DNA of 64,000 nucleotides, taken from Cryptomeria japonica. Taxonomy: Eukaryota; Streptophyta; Pinopsida; Cupressales; Cupressaceae. Positions 1-9,969 of the stretch are shown one piece after another. The stretch lies in the NCBI RefSeq assembly GCF_030272615.1, contig NC_081412.1:480050157-480114156 (forward strand), in the 5' to 3' direction. Below the pieces are notes generated by a model that was given only the letters and a program-made list of their open reading frames with translations, had not been told where the DNA came from and made no database searches. Position 1 is the first letter of the stretch. Each line of letters starts with the position of its first letter. Made by a program: the position numbers and the translations under genes.

Positions 1-1704
1 ACATCATAAGTACCTTCAATTTTTTCGGACTTCAGAGCTTCATCTAATTCAGATTTTTTCTTCTTTCTTTCTCTGTCTCTATCAGATGGCTCAGCTTCTG
101 ATTTTGACTTATTGGACAAATAGGCTCCACTAGATTGAGGCTTTCTCACTACCCTAGCATAGGTAGCTATCTTCTTTACCTCTTTCACCGCTTCATTAGA
201 TTCAATTTCTATATCCTCGGCAATGGCTACAACATATTCTCTTTGTGGCTTCTCCTTCTTCCTCTTCTCAACTCTTCCAGATGACTTGGCTTATGTCTTG
301 GGTGGAGGGATAGGCTTTTGAACACCGAAGGTAGGTGTAGACTGGGATTTCCTTGGCTTCAATTTCTTGGGAGGAGTGGAGACCTATTTTGTCTTCTTAG
401 GTTTCACCATGTCCTCCTCCTTCAGTATATTTTTCTCCCTATCCCTTTGCACAACTTCTTTTGATATTCCCATTTGTTCAGCAAGCTCTTCAACTTCCTT
501 CCAGACTTTCCTCTTCCTTGTCAGCTAAGTGAATTTCTTATGTAGGTTCAAGTCTTTCTCCTTGTAAGTGTCTAACCTCTCTTCCTTCTCATCTATTGGT
601 TTAATCAATAGGTGTTGAGCATGTGCATCAAGTGTAATTCCATCTACCTTATACCCCATGGGCATGATCCAAACAGTTCTAGATTCAACTGCCTCCATGT
701 GACATTGATCTTTATCTACCATGAAGAAAATTATATTCTCATATTTTTCAACAATATCATTTGGGATCCTCTCTCTACTTTGCATCATGGCTTGAAATGA
801 TTTAAATTATTCCCACAAAGTAGATTTCTGAGTCACTACATCACCTAACCCCTACAAACCTTCTCTGATTTGGACTGCCACCGATTTATCATAAGCCCAC
901 TATACTTTTCCTATTCCGAGAATTTCATTCAAGAAGTAAAGTGCTAAACAGACAATCAAAGAACCAAACTTAAAAACATATTTCTTGTCTTTTTTAATCT
1001 TCTTTAGGTTTCTCATTAGCTCACTGAGAAGCACTCCACACAAATCATACCTTGTGTCCTCCTTAAGCATCTAATAGGCTACAAATAAAGCAGTACCGGA
1101 TACTGAATTTTGTCTGCCAGACTTATATAGCTTATATCCCATTACCATTGAGGAAAATCTCACATCATGTTCAATGATATCACTAATTTTCATCGACTGA
1201 CTCTCATGCTAGGATCTGGTAACCTTTGTTACTATTGTGTTCTGAACTTTAATCAGACCGAGGATCTCACTAGTTGCATTTAAACAGGTTACAACTTGAA
1301 TGGATTGCTTTGTGATCTTGTGAAGTCTATCCAGCCATATAAAGTCATCGTGGATTCAACTCAAGATGTACCTAACCCATTCAGGTTCATCGAACATAGG
1401 AAAATGAACAAACTAGATAAAACCCTTGTCTTGCAATGATTTGAATTTGAGCTTCAGATTCCCCATTCTATCCATCATATGCATGGTGTATAGTGATATC
1501 ATGTCTATATTTCCAATCTCCTCAATATTATAGTGAATATATGCCCCAATATCTTCATTATGCAGCATGCCATACATGACATAGGAAAATGCACCTTTCA
1601 AATCATCTTCAATGGATTTGAATGGATGTTTCTTAAAACATTGGCCTTTCTCTCTCAGTAATCTCAACTACCAACGGGGTTGCAACACCAGATGCAGATG
1701 CCAT
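1..1704 (-). pseudogene. Second ORF of a minus-strand LTR element, unknown family, decayed
   Basis: Reading the minus strand from an ATG at 1704 gives a protein starting MASASGVATP, which is soon interrupted. Open stretches remain at 1667-1413 and 788-525, with frameshifts and stops between them, and a Lys/Ser/Pro-rich tail runs to position 1. The stretch with VDKDQCHMEAVESRTVWIM and TYKEKDLNLHKKF is about two-thirds identical over 80 residues to the open frame at 49589-50257, so it is a real shared protein and not a chance ORF. I recognise no reverse transcriptase, integrase or protease motif, and the fold is unknown to me. It follows the CCHC gag-like frame (2169-3238) on the same strand, so it was probably the second protein of that element. 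The element runs off the window at position 1. Confidence 0.6.
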
Positions 1705-2168
1705 TTTGAAATTAGGATATGAAAAACAACTCAAACACGAGTAAACACCTCCTCAAATTCAACCAGATAGTAGGAATAGATTTTGGATCTCTTCAAGCTC
1801 AGTTATCACTGCTCAATATCATTCCCCTTGCTCATCTACTCTTTCTCTTCATTCGCAATGTGAAGAATGAATGATAGAAATGCCTTTTTATCGACCAAAA
1901 ACCTAACTTTAAGTTGTAATAAATGTACAACCCTAAAGGTTTTCTGGATACCTTGTTTCTTCAAGAATTCATTATCAAATACTTAGATAGGCATGTAATC
2001 TTCTGGATATCAAATTCACAACTAATATTCTTCATCTGCAACCATCTTTGATCAATTACAGATCTCAGAAAGGGGGTTTTAAGAATCTACATGAAAAGCT
2101 TCCCCCTAAGGCCAAAAGCTTCTTAGTTACCGGATGAGGTTCCAACACCGAATTCAAGTGTGGAGCCA
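1705..2168 (-). other. Non-coding spacer between gag-like frame and second ORF
   Basis: This stretch has stops in all minus-strand frames and no recognised motif. It separates the CCHC-bearing frame from the second ORF of the same minus-strand element. No pol-type domain is visible in it, so the element either lost pol or is a non-autonomous derivative. Confidence 0.4.
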
Positions 2169-3238
2169 TTCTGAACATTTGAATCTTCTTATTTAACCCA
2201 CATCTTCTTATGTTTCTCTCTTACTTCTTCAACCTTTGCTTTGCCCTTTTCATCTGATTTGTTCTTGTCCACTAGAGCATTCTTGCTTACATTCTTGTTT
2301 CTGCAATATTTTACAATGTGACCAGATTTGTTGCATGCATAGCAAACAACATTTCCTTGCATGGGTCTAAAGTTCATTTGATTTGGTCTCATTCTGCATT
2401 GATTAGAAATGTGTTCAAACATTCCACAAGCATAACATCTCTTATTCTGGAAATTATTCATCATTGCTATGCACATGTTTGACTTATGACCAAAATTGTT
2501 GCATATGAAACATTGACCGATAAAGGTAGGACCATTATTTATCACATTATTCATCATCCTATTAGTCATCTTATGTCTGCACTAATTTTCCATATGACCT
2601 AATTTTCCAAAAACAAAACATTTGCCATTGAATTTATAGGCATTAGGCTGTCTTATCGGAGGTCTCTTGTTCTTCTGATGATTGCTTTGTCCAGAACCAG
2701 AGGATTCTCCTTTCTCATATCCAAGTCCTCGCATGTCTTTCCCATGTCTCTGACTTTCTAGCATATCATCTAACCGGTTTGAGCTAGCTTTGAATTTTTC
2801 TTTGTACTCATTAGCAGTAGAAAGCTCATCTCTTAGAATTATGATCTTCCTTTCAAGTTCTTGTCCATCGTTCTTGGATTGCACCAATTCAAGTTTCAAC
2901 TGATCATTCTCATAGTTCAATCTGCAACATTCATCAGATATATCCTTCAATGACTGAGTCATATTTTCCTCATTCTTCTTTATGTCTTCAATCTCCTTTG
3001 TCGGCTTCATCACAATGAATTGCATTTCATTCTTTAGGACTGCATTCTCTCTGGCAAGCTTCTCACGTTCATCTATGTTGTCTTGTAGGGCTTGATTGTA
3101 AATGCTTTGATCTTATTTCTCCTTGAGTTTATCCATTAGTTTCTTTCTCTTCTCTCTATATGTGTTGACTTGTTCCTTCAGAGATTCAATGAAATTTTCA
3201 GTTGCTTCCAGACTTCTTCTCGGGCTACTGGGCGAATG
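2169..3238 (-). pseudogene. Gag-like nucleocapsid with coiled coil and CCHC knuckles, broken by stops
   Basis: The minus-strand frames 3238-3113, 3025-2582 and 2569-2189 are collinear pieces of one protein separated by single stops. The N-terminal two-thirds is a charged heptad-like coiled coil (for example ENDQLKLELVQSKNDGQELE). The C-terminal part carries zinc knuckles of the C-x2-C-x4-H-x4-C type: CFICNNFGHKSNMC, CYACGMFEHISNQC and CYACNKSGHIVKYC, plus a degenerate first one (CFVFGKLGHMEN). Such knuckles bind retroelement RNA in gag proteins. A Lys-rich tail follows. The probable N-terminus (MDSGSQKQLTVALEDLDV) lies at 18029-17948, next to a primer binding site, and is separated from this part by the inserted 3239-17947 element. 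Family assignment to copia-type gag is inferred from the LTR and iMet primer site. Confidence 0.65.
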
Positions 3239-3262
3239 CACTAAGATGGGGGACCAAAAAGG
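3239..3262 (+). repeat. Left terminal inverted repeat of the CACTA-like element
   Basis: It starts CACTAAGATGGGGGACC followed by AAAAAGG. It matches the reverse complement of 17924-17947 at all but two positions. Confidence 0.55.
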
Positions 3263-3564
3263 TGCCAATTTTTTTTTAGCCCCCATCAAGCCCTTTGGCA
3301 CATGCCAAATAAGGTGTGTACCCTATTTGGAACACACCAAATAGGCTTGGTGTGTCAAACCTAAGGTTTGGGCACGCCAAATCTATTTGGCACTGTAGCG
3401 TCCTAAAATTGCGACACTTGCAATTTCGACTGCATTTGGGTCTTCACGATGGTGATGCAACACTGAACCTAAATGAAGACCCCGAAACTTGCTCACGACA
3501 CCAAAAACTGCATTTTTCCAGCACCCTGGCCTGATCCTCCTTGCACCCTGTTGTCCCAGGAGGT

Positions 3565-3623
3565 GGGACCAGAGCGCCCAGCGCCCTCGTCCCCCAGGAC
3601 CATGGCGCCCAGCGCCCTGGTCC
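3565..3623 (+). repeat. Pair of GC-rich hairpins in the 5' LTR
   Basis: Two adjacent inverted repeats with a CCA loop: 3565-3593 (GGGACCAGAGCGC / GCGCCCTCGTCCC, 11 of 13 pairs) and 3597-3623 (GGACCATGGCGC / GCGCCCTGGTCC, 11 of 12 pairs). Equivalent pairs occur at 10141-10199 and, diverged, at 16093-16182. Confidence 0.65.
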
Positions 3624-3746
3624 CTTGCCCTATTTTGGGCCCAGTCTCCTATGGGACTTCGGGCCTTTTTGTTTGCAAATTGGAAAATAACATTTCCTGG
3701 TCAGCCTAAGGTCGGGAAAATCAGTCTTTTAACCCTAATTGGCAAG

Positions 3747-3754
3747 TATAAAAA
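3747..3754 (+). promoter_or_regulatory. LTR TATA box
   Basis: TATAAAAA lies about 350 bp into the LTR, preceded by an ACCCTAATTGGCAAG context that is identical in the 3' LTR (10323-10330). It is the likely core promoter for the retrotransposon transcript, by position and sequence only. Confidence 0.5.
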
Positions 3755-4639
3755 CTACTTTTCCTCTCCCATTTTAGAGGTCGAAAAGAGGAAGGACATA
3801 TGTGTACAAGACGTGGAAACGACATTCAAGCATTCAAGCATTCAAGCATTCCTTCAAGCAATTGATCATTCTAAGTCTCCATTCAAGGCTAAGTGTTTCA
3901 TTCAAGACAAGGATTCAACCATTGAAGAGGAGATCACTTATTACATGCTACAACATACAACATCCAACAAACAACAACATCTATACCTTCGCATATAAGG
4001 ATACAAACATCCTTACAACAAGGTATTAGTACTTGTTTTACATTACATTTACAGCATTTCTCATTTCTTGGTTAATTCAAAAACCGGGGTTTGACCTAAG
4101 GGAAAACCCCTAATCCCTAACCCCCCAATCGTCTTCACTTTTCTGTGTGTAGGTTGTAGGTACGCGGCTGAAATTGAAGATCTGGAATCCTTGTGCAGAG
4201 ATGAACAGATCCCCCTTCGTTTCGCAGATTTTTCGGAGGACCGTGTGCACGCCGGGCGCCATCGTCCCGTCAACTTTCGCTCAAATTTGCAGAACAGCAC
4301 CGTCTCGACATTTTACTACTAATTCCAGGTCCGCAGCTTCATATCATATCCCTATCTCTATTTATAAGTGAATCTTTCTTGTTTCTACATGCATTCCTAG
4401 TTCAATCTTTCTATCTACATTTCTTTACAAAAGAGGGTATCCTTGCTATCACAACCCTTGAAACTCATTTAGAATCCAATCTTGCATTGCGTGGGATTGG
4501 ATCTTGTGGGTTTCAACCCCTCTTTTGAATGTAAAGTCTCCCCTAAGTGAAAACCATCAACCCTAGTGACTCTCCCTTCTCTCTCCTCGGAGTTGGGGAG
4601 GGGAGAACGACTAGGGTTCGATTTTTTCGCTTTACATTT

Positions 4640-4657
4640 TGGTGAACCCGACGTGAA
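4640..4657 (+). other. Primer binding site complementary to tRNA-Trp
   Basis: TGGTGAACCCGACGTGAA begins three bases after the LTR end. It is the complement of the 3' end of plant tRNA-Trp including CCA (GATTCACGTCGGGTTCA-CCA, recalled from family knowledge) over 18 positions. Priming from this tRNA is inferred. Confidence 0.75.
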
Positions 4658-5012
4658 CATCCTTTCTGATTATTCATAGTTAGATCTGAAAATTGGATTC
4701 CTTGATTACATTTCCATGTTTGATCTTTTGCAAAATTTTAGAGGTTAATTGCATAAAACCCTAAATTTTCTTTTTAAGTAATTAAACTTGTGAAATGTTT
4801 AATTGTTAAATGCTTGTTTCAGATCTGCCCTTCTATTACAAATTGTCAATTCATATTTGTGCTTTAATTTTGAAAATTAAGTGGTTAAGTGTCAAAACCC
4901 TAATTTTTGAAACCCTCTTGATTCAACCTTTGTCCGACAATTTCACTGATCAAAACATTTCCAAATCGGCTGTAACTTTGGATTCCGCAATAAAATCACA
5001 ATATCTTTCATC

Positions 5013-5093
5013 CCTGAAAATTTGGAAAAAAGTTGCGAGGACCGTGTGCACCCCGAGCGCCATCGTCCCCGACATTTTTTCCGAAATTTCGGG
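5013..5093 (+). promoter_or_regulatory. Leader palindrome copy 1 (GGACCGTG core)
   Basis: This is an 81-bp imperfect inverted repeat in the untranslated leader. The outer arms are CCTGAAAATTTGG and CCGAAATTTCGGG and the core is GGACCGTG...CATCGTCC (5039-5068). A second copy lies at 5635-5715 and related ones sit in both LTRs and the solo LTR. The position between primer site and gag would suit an RNA packaging or dimerisation signal, but that is inference. Confidence 0.55.
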
Positions 5094-5634
5094 AGCTAGA
5101 TCTTACTGTATTTTTCTGCTAAAATCCAAAATTTTGGCTGATTTTATCAATTTTAACACCTTCAAAATTACAGTCAAAGTTGGTCTAGTGATTGCTTGGA
5201 TTGAGGCTTCTAATCATTCAAAAATTGTTGAAATTGAAATTTGTGTCAAAATTGTGTTTCTTACTGTCCTAAATCTGAAAAGTGTGTTAGCATTCATTCG
5301 AAATTTCAGTGATTTATTCAAATTTTTGCAATTTGTGACTTTTGAAATTAAGTGCTTAATTACAACAACTTTGATTTCCGCTTTCAAAATTGAATTTTGC
5401 GTGAAATTGAGTCAACCTTCAAATTTCAAAACTTGCATTGCTTTTGGTATTCCCTCTAAAATCATAAAATTCAAAATTTCAGTTTCCCTCTCTTTTTCAA
5501 AATTTAAATTTTGCATTTTTCGACAATCTTGGTAGGGTTCAATTTTGAGATTGCAACTTTAATTTGACCTATCTACAGATCGTAAAATCACTCAATTTTT
5601 TCAGATTAGCTTTAAAATCATCATTACTTTCATC

Positions 5635-5715
5635 CCTGCAAATTTCGAAAAAAGTTGCGAGGACCGTGTGCACCCCGGGTGCCACGGTCCCGGACATTTT
5701 TTCTGAAATTTCAGG
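5635..5715 (+). promoter_or_regulatory. Leader palindrome copy 2, best-paired version
   Basis: The core 5661-5690 pairs perfectly: GGACCGTG with CACGGTCC, then after a bulged T, GCACC with GGTGC around a CCG loop. Outer arms CCTGCAAATTTCG and CTGAAATTTCAGG extend it to 81 bp. About 620 bp separate it from copy 1, with similar flanks on both, so the leader contains an internal duplication. Confidence 0.6.
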
Positions 5716-5818
5716 AGATTGTCCTGATTGTATTTAACAGCTTAAATCTAGAAGATTGGCTGGTTTTACTGAAATTTGCTACCTCTAAAATTCAAAATCT
5801 TCTCTCTTTCTTTAGTGC

Positions 5819-8758
5819 ATGAGTTTTACAACAATAAGCCCTACTTACACTATTCCCGTTAGACGAAGCTGTAGAATTAAGTCTTTCCAAGGTTTAATTA
5901 CTGAGGAGATGGAACCTAATTTGAATGGTCTTTTTAACGAGGACATGGGTAATTCCTCTAATCCTCTTAATGATGAAGAAGCTCTCCATGAGGTTTCTGT
6001 AGAACAACTTTCAAAATTGGATAACCAATTTGATGATTTTCGACAGTGGATGTCTCAAGAATACCTTGATAGTCAAGCTCTTCCTTTAATTGAGGGTCTA
6101 AAATGTATGCTTCAAAGTGATAAGAATGGAATTGATATTTTGTGTGGTATTGCACACATTGTGGATTCAAATGTGATGCCTATGAAAAGTTGTGTTGAAA
6201 CCTTAGGTTATACACAACCTCCTACTCAAGACAATCATTCTATTCCTTTGACGACTCCTATCGCTAGCATACCTACTTTTACATCAAACATAATGACTAC
6301 TTCAACACAAGACATTCCTCCTATGATCACTACTCATGGGGGCAATCCTTCTTCTTCATTCATTCCTTCAGTGAGTGTTCCTCTTATATCTCCACAAATG
6401 AACATGACGCAAGGGGGCAATTCATTTAACCATTCCATTCCTCCTTGTAGTGTTCCTCCATTCCAATCATCTCCTATGACTAACTATCATAGTGTCCCAC
6501 CACCTTACTCTCTACGTTCTTTCAATAACATAACACCTCCATCACAATCTAACACGTCTAATATGAACTCTTCGACTGAAGCGACCATTAACAATCTTGC
6601 ACAAACTGTCTCTTCTTTACAGCAACAAATTGCCTCTATGAATCAATCTAAGTTTAGTGTGCCCACATTTGATGTTGCGAGCCCACTTTCTCTTGACATT
6701 GTTCGAGCTATCCCCCCTAAACATGTTGAAATTCCACATTTGGAGCTTTATAATGGTAAGGGTGATCCTCTAACACATGTTAAGACCTTTCAAACAATAT
6801 GTACTGATTTTGCTTATGACCAAAGGTTGCTTGCAAAATTGTTTACTAGAACATTAAGAGACAAAGCCCTACAATGGTATTGCTCGTTGCCTTCCTATTC
6901 TATTACTTCTTTCGAACAACTTGCAAATGCTTTCATTCAGCAATTTCAAAACAATATAAGTCCTAAAGTTACTTTGATTGATTTAATGCATTGCAAACAA
7001 GGTGTTAAAGAAAAAGTGACTGATTTCATTGGTAGATATAAGCATTTGTATGCTCAAATTTCCTTTCCAGTGCCTGACAATGATATTCAAAGAATCTTTA
7101 TTTCTAATTTACAAAAAGACATTAGAGAAAAACTTCTGTTTTCTGAGTTTACTTCTTTCCAACAGTTGTGTGCAACTCTTCACAATTATCAACTGACTGT
7201 GAGTCAAATGGAACAATCACATCCTATGGCTCCGAGTGATAAGGGTGATAGTAGTCAACAACCATTTGGGAAGTTTAAACTGAATAGAGAGTCCATTAAA
7301 TTCAATGAAAACATCATCAACAACAATGTGAATACAGCATCAGGTGTGTCTCCTATTTCTAAGTTTTTCAAGAAAGAAAGAAAGTTTACTCCTTTGAATG
7401 AATCATTGCATAGTATTATGAATAAGTTATTGGAACAAAATGTGCTTACTCTTCCTCCTATAAGGCAAATTGATCCTGCAAAGATTAATTCACCCTATTT
7501 TGATAACAAATCTTTTTGTCAATTTCATCATCAACCTGGGCATGATACTGAAAAATGTTTTGCTTTAAAGGGGAAAATTCAAGATTTGATTGATAATAAT
7601 ACTATCTTTGTTTCTGGTGTGAATGATAAAGGAAACAAATCTGTAGCTCTTCCTAACCAAAATCTTCAGATTTTTACTGATCCATTGCCTTCTCATACCT
7701 CTAATGCGATTGATACTACTGATTCCTCTGTCTCACCTAATGATCTCGTGTCTATGACTCCGAATGTGATTAATTTTGTGGAGCAACAGAAAATCCCTAA
7801 AGAACCTTCCATCACATTTGATTCGAGTGAAACTATCAGGGCACCTGATGGTCCTTTATATATAGTTGCAAAAGTCAAGAACACACCTTGTCGTGGAGTG
7901 CTTATTGATCCTTCTTGTATGGTTAATGTCATTATTGAAGAATTTCTTTTTACTTTGCAATTGAATCAAGTGATCTATGACAAAACAGATGTGATTGTGA
8001 AATTATTTGATGCATTTTCTTCTCCTGCAATTGGTTCTATTACATTACCTATTGAGGTCCGTAACAAATCCCTTGATGTGAACTTTGCTATTATTCCATC
8101 TTCCGAACAATTTCGTGTGAAGCTTGGCTATCCTTGGCTATCTTCCATGAAAGCTATTGCTTCTCCTATTCACAAGTGTTTGAAATTTCCCCATAATGGT
8201 GAAGTTGTTACTGTCAATCATAGTCTCTTTAAACCAGCTGAAAGAACTTCTAGCGTTCCTCTTGATTATTTTTGGCCTAAACAATTCCAATCTCTTCCTC
8301 CGCGAAGTGATCATCTTTTCAAATCTTATCAAAAGTGGAAAAAAGATATGATCCTATCTCTAAGTGAACCTAGAACACCCAAACTTGACATTCCTATCAC
8401 TCTTGAGAAGGAAGTTCTTCCTTTGAAAGATAAAACTAATGTCTTTCCTCAAGAAGATTCCCAACCCATTCCTATGGATGTGACTATGCCTATATCTAAT
8501 AAACTTCCTAAAAGTAGACCTATCCCTCCTCGTCATGATGGACTTGGTCTCCTTCCTAAACCAAATATTCCTCCCTTATATGGAGCAGTTCCTCCTCCTT
8601 CCTCTTATGGAGAGAAGAGACCTTCCTCTTCTCCTATTATTCAACCTAAGAGACCACAACCTAAACACCCAAGTGATAAGGATGAGAACATTCCTCCTCC
8701 TCAATCTTCTCAACTTCCTACTAAGACTAGACGAAATCGTTCTGCACGTGAACGCTGA
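5819..8758 (+). CDS. Gag polyprotein with zinc-finger-like motif and degenerate protease domain
   Basis: The uninterrupted 979-codon frame encodes the structural particle protein of the surrounding LTR element. Residues 1-300 are Ser/Pro/Thr-rich with a Gln-rich coiled segment (TVSSLQQQIASMNQ). Residues about 300-440 match the plant retrotransposon gag domain (LELYNGKGDPLTHVKTFQT, then DKALQWYCSLP). Residues about 567-580 form a CQFHHQPGHDTEKC knuckle of the C-x2-H-x4-H-x4-C type. Residues about 678-800 look like a retropepsin region (VAKVKNTPCRGVLID, later KLGYPWLSSMKAI), but the catalytic triad position reads D697-P-S instead of D-[TSG]-G, so protease activity is doubtful. The last 90 residues are Pro-rich and basic. 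The ATG at 5819 is the first in frame, after a 1.18-kb leader. The TGA at 8756-8758 is followed by 155 more open codons in the same frame. Confidence 0.85.
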   Translation: MSFTTISPTYTIPVRRSCRIKSFQGLITEEMEPNLNGLFNEDMGNSSNPLNDEEALHEVSVEQLSKLDNQFDDFRQWMSQEYLDSQALPLIEGLKCMLQSDKNGIDILCGIAHIVDSNVMPMKSCVETLGYTQPPTQDNHSIPLTTPIASIPTFTSNIMTTSTQDIPPMITTHGGNPSSSFIPSVSVPLISPQMNMTQGGNSFNHSIPPCSVPPFQSSPMTNYHSVPPPYSLRSFNNITPPSQSNTSNMNSSTEATINNLAQTVSSLQQQIASMNQSKFSVPTFDVASPLSLDIVRAIPPKHVEIPHLELYNGKGDPLTHVKTFQTICTDFAYDQRLLAKLFTRTLRDKALQWYCSLPSYSITSFEQLANAFIQQFQNNISPKVTLIDLMHCKQGVKEKVTDFIGRYKHLYAQISFPVPDNDIQRIFISNLQKDIREKLLFSEFTSFQQLCATLHNYQLTVSQMEQSHPMAPSDKGDSSQQPFGKFKLNRESIKFNENIINNNVNTASGVSPISKFFKKERKFTPLNESLHSIMNKLLEQNVLTLPPIRQIDPAKINSPYFDNKSFCQFHHQPGHDTEKCFALKGKIQDLIDNNTIFVSGVNDKGNKSVALPNQNLQIFTDPLPSHTSNAIDTTDSSVSPNDLVSMTPNVINFVEQQKIPKEPSITFDSSETIRAPDGPLYIVAKVKNTPCRGVLIDPSCMVNVIIEEFLFTLQLNQVIYDKTDVIVKLFDAFSSPAIGSITLPIEVRNKSLDVNFAIIPSSEQFRVKLGYPWLSSMKAIASPIHKCLKFPHNGEVVTVNHSLFKPAERTSSVPLDYFWPKQFQSLPPRSDHLFKSYQKWKKDMILSLSEPRTPKLDIPITLEKEVLPLKDKTNVFPQEDSQPIPMDVTMPISNKLPKSRPIPPRHDGLGLLPKPNIPPLYGAVPPPSSYGEKRPSSSPIIQPKRPQPKHPSDKDENIPPPQSSQLPTKTRRNRSARER

Positions 8759-9226
8759 CGAAAGTGTCATCTTAGAGCTCAGGCAGCTGCTTCTCAAATT
8801 TTGCAATCCCCAAAAACACCTTCAACAAGCATTATTCCATTTTCTCCTCAGCCGACGATTGAGCCAAAATCTCCTAAACATAAGACGTATGATGATCTTG
8901 ATCCTGTGCGAGTTAAAGATCCTATTTTCATAAATCTTGATGATGATATAGATGAAAATGTTATTCATGATGCAAATGTTACTCCTGTTCATTCTGATAG
9001 TGAATATGAACTTGTTGATGTTGATAACCATTTATCTAACGAATTTTCTAAAGCACTTATCCTAGCTCCTAGACAAGAACACCGCAGCTTGGGATATGAA
9101 CATAGCCCTTGTTTGGATCTTGTGATAGCTCCATCTGCTATGTTGGATGTTCCTCCTCTAGCGTGTTCCCTACCTTCCCGAAACATTGATCAGCAAGATC
9201 GGGGGGTAGATGACGTGCTAGACTAG
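8759..9226 (+). pseudogene. In-frame continuation of gag-pro frame after a TGA stop
   Basis: Directly after the TGA the same frame stays open for 155 codons (RKCHLRAQAAASQILQSP onward) to a TAG at 9224-9226. The segment is acidic (FINLDDDIDEN) and has no pol motif. In related elements this region would lead into pol. Here it stops and 0.7 kb of non-coding sequence follows. The TGA could be a point mutation or a readthrough site. I cannot tell which. Confidence 0.5.
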
Positions 9227-9954
9227 TTTCATTAGCATAGCAGATTCTCTCCCCCTCTCTTTTGTTACTTCTTCTATATGTTATTCTCATTCTTCTATTT
9301 GTTGTCCTTAGTGTTGTCTACTTGAGGACGATGCAAAGCATTGAGATCTCTTGATCTCTCTCATGTTGACTCAAAAGACACATGTGTTCCCTTCTTCTAG
9401 GTGACCTTCCTTGATTGGGGAATGAAGAACAATTATGCATACATACATATGATATACATGAATTATCATACGGCATACTGACCCCAAGGAAAGCGAAGTC
9501 ACCTTGTGCTTTGTGTTTTGTGTCTATTATCCTTGGGCTTATCTCACACTTGGGGGCTAAATCCTTGTGATAACGTGCTCCTTTCCTTTCTCATTCTTAT
9601 ATGTATCACTACCTTAAAGCAATCACCCCCGGTGAGGCATGTGCGATCACTTTAATGTAGGGGGGCATACATCCCGTTCATATCTTTTCAAGATACTTGA
9701 AAATTTCTTGACAAATTTAGCTTTGCCTTGAAAATTTTTGATATCTTTCTTGCATGACTCATAGTGAGGGAACCTTACTACTGATAGTCATGGTTCTCCC
9801 TCGTGATCTTCCCTTTTACTTTGTCAATCGAAGTCGTAAGATCCTTAGTCCACTGGGGGCTTGGTGTATCTTGCCTCCTTGACGTGGTGAAAGTTTTTCA
9901 ATGTTGTTTCCTTGTACTTTACCGGAAGTATGAGCGTACGCTTATACTCCCGCT
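9227..9954 (+). other. 3' untranslated region of the gag-only element, no pol
   Basis: No frame over about 60 codons and no RT, RNase H or integrase motif is visible. The tract contains several GGGGGCTAAA/TTGGGGGCTAAAT-like purine-rich motifs (9554-9560, 9657-9666, 9855-9861) and ends at the polypurine tract. It occupies the place where pol sits in autonomous relatives. Confidence 0.6.
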
Positions 9955-9965
9955 AAAGTGGGGGC
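9955..9965 (+). other. Polypurine tract of the gag-only element
   Basis: AAAGTGGGGGC lies four bases upstream of the 3' LTR, the standard position for plus-strand priming in LTR retrotransposons. Confidence 0.75.
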
Positions 9966-9969
9966 TAAA

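Larger units (their letters stand above)
3394..4636 (+). repeat. 5' LTR of the gag-only element
   Basis: The repeat is 1243 bp, begins TGTAGCGTCC and ends CGCTTTACA. It contains a TATA-like TATAAAAA at 3747-3754, a short tandem AAGCATTC repeat near 3827-3855, two GC-rich hairpins (3565-3593, 3597-3623) and one copy of the GGACCGTG-core palindrome (about 4222-4292). Open frames across it are not conserved genes. Confidence 0.88.

Noticed and set aside
3489-3998. 169-codon plus-strand frame in the LTR, with a near copy at 10227-10574
   Set aside because: It lies wholly inside the LTR, crosses the hairpins and TATA-like box, and its two LTR copies do not keep the same frame or start. No protein family recognised.
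4810-5535. 241-codon frame in the leader of the gag-only element
   Set aside because: Phe/Lys/Ser-rich composition reflects AT-rich leader sequence and it runs through one of the palindromes. An upstream ORF of this length would hinder gag translation. Kept only as a curiosity.
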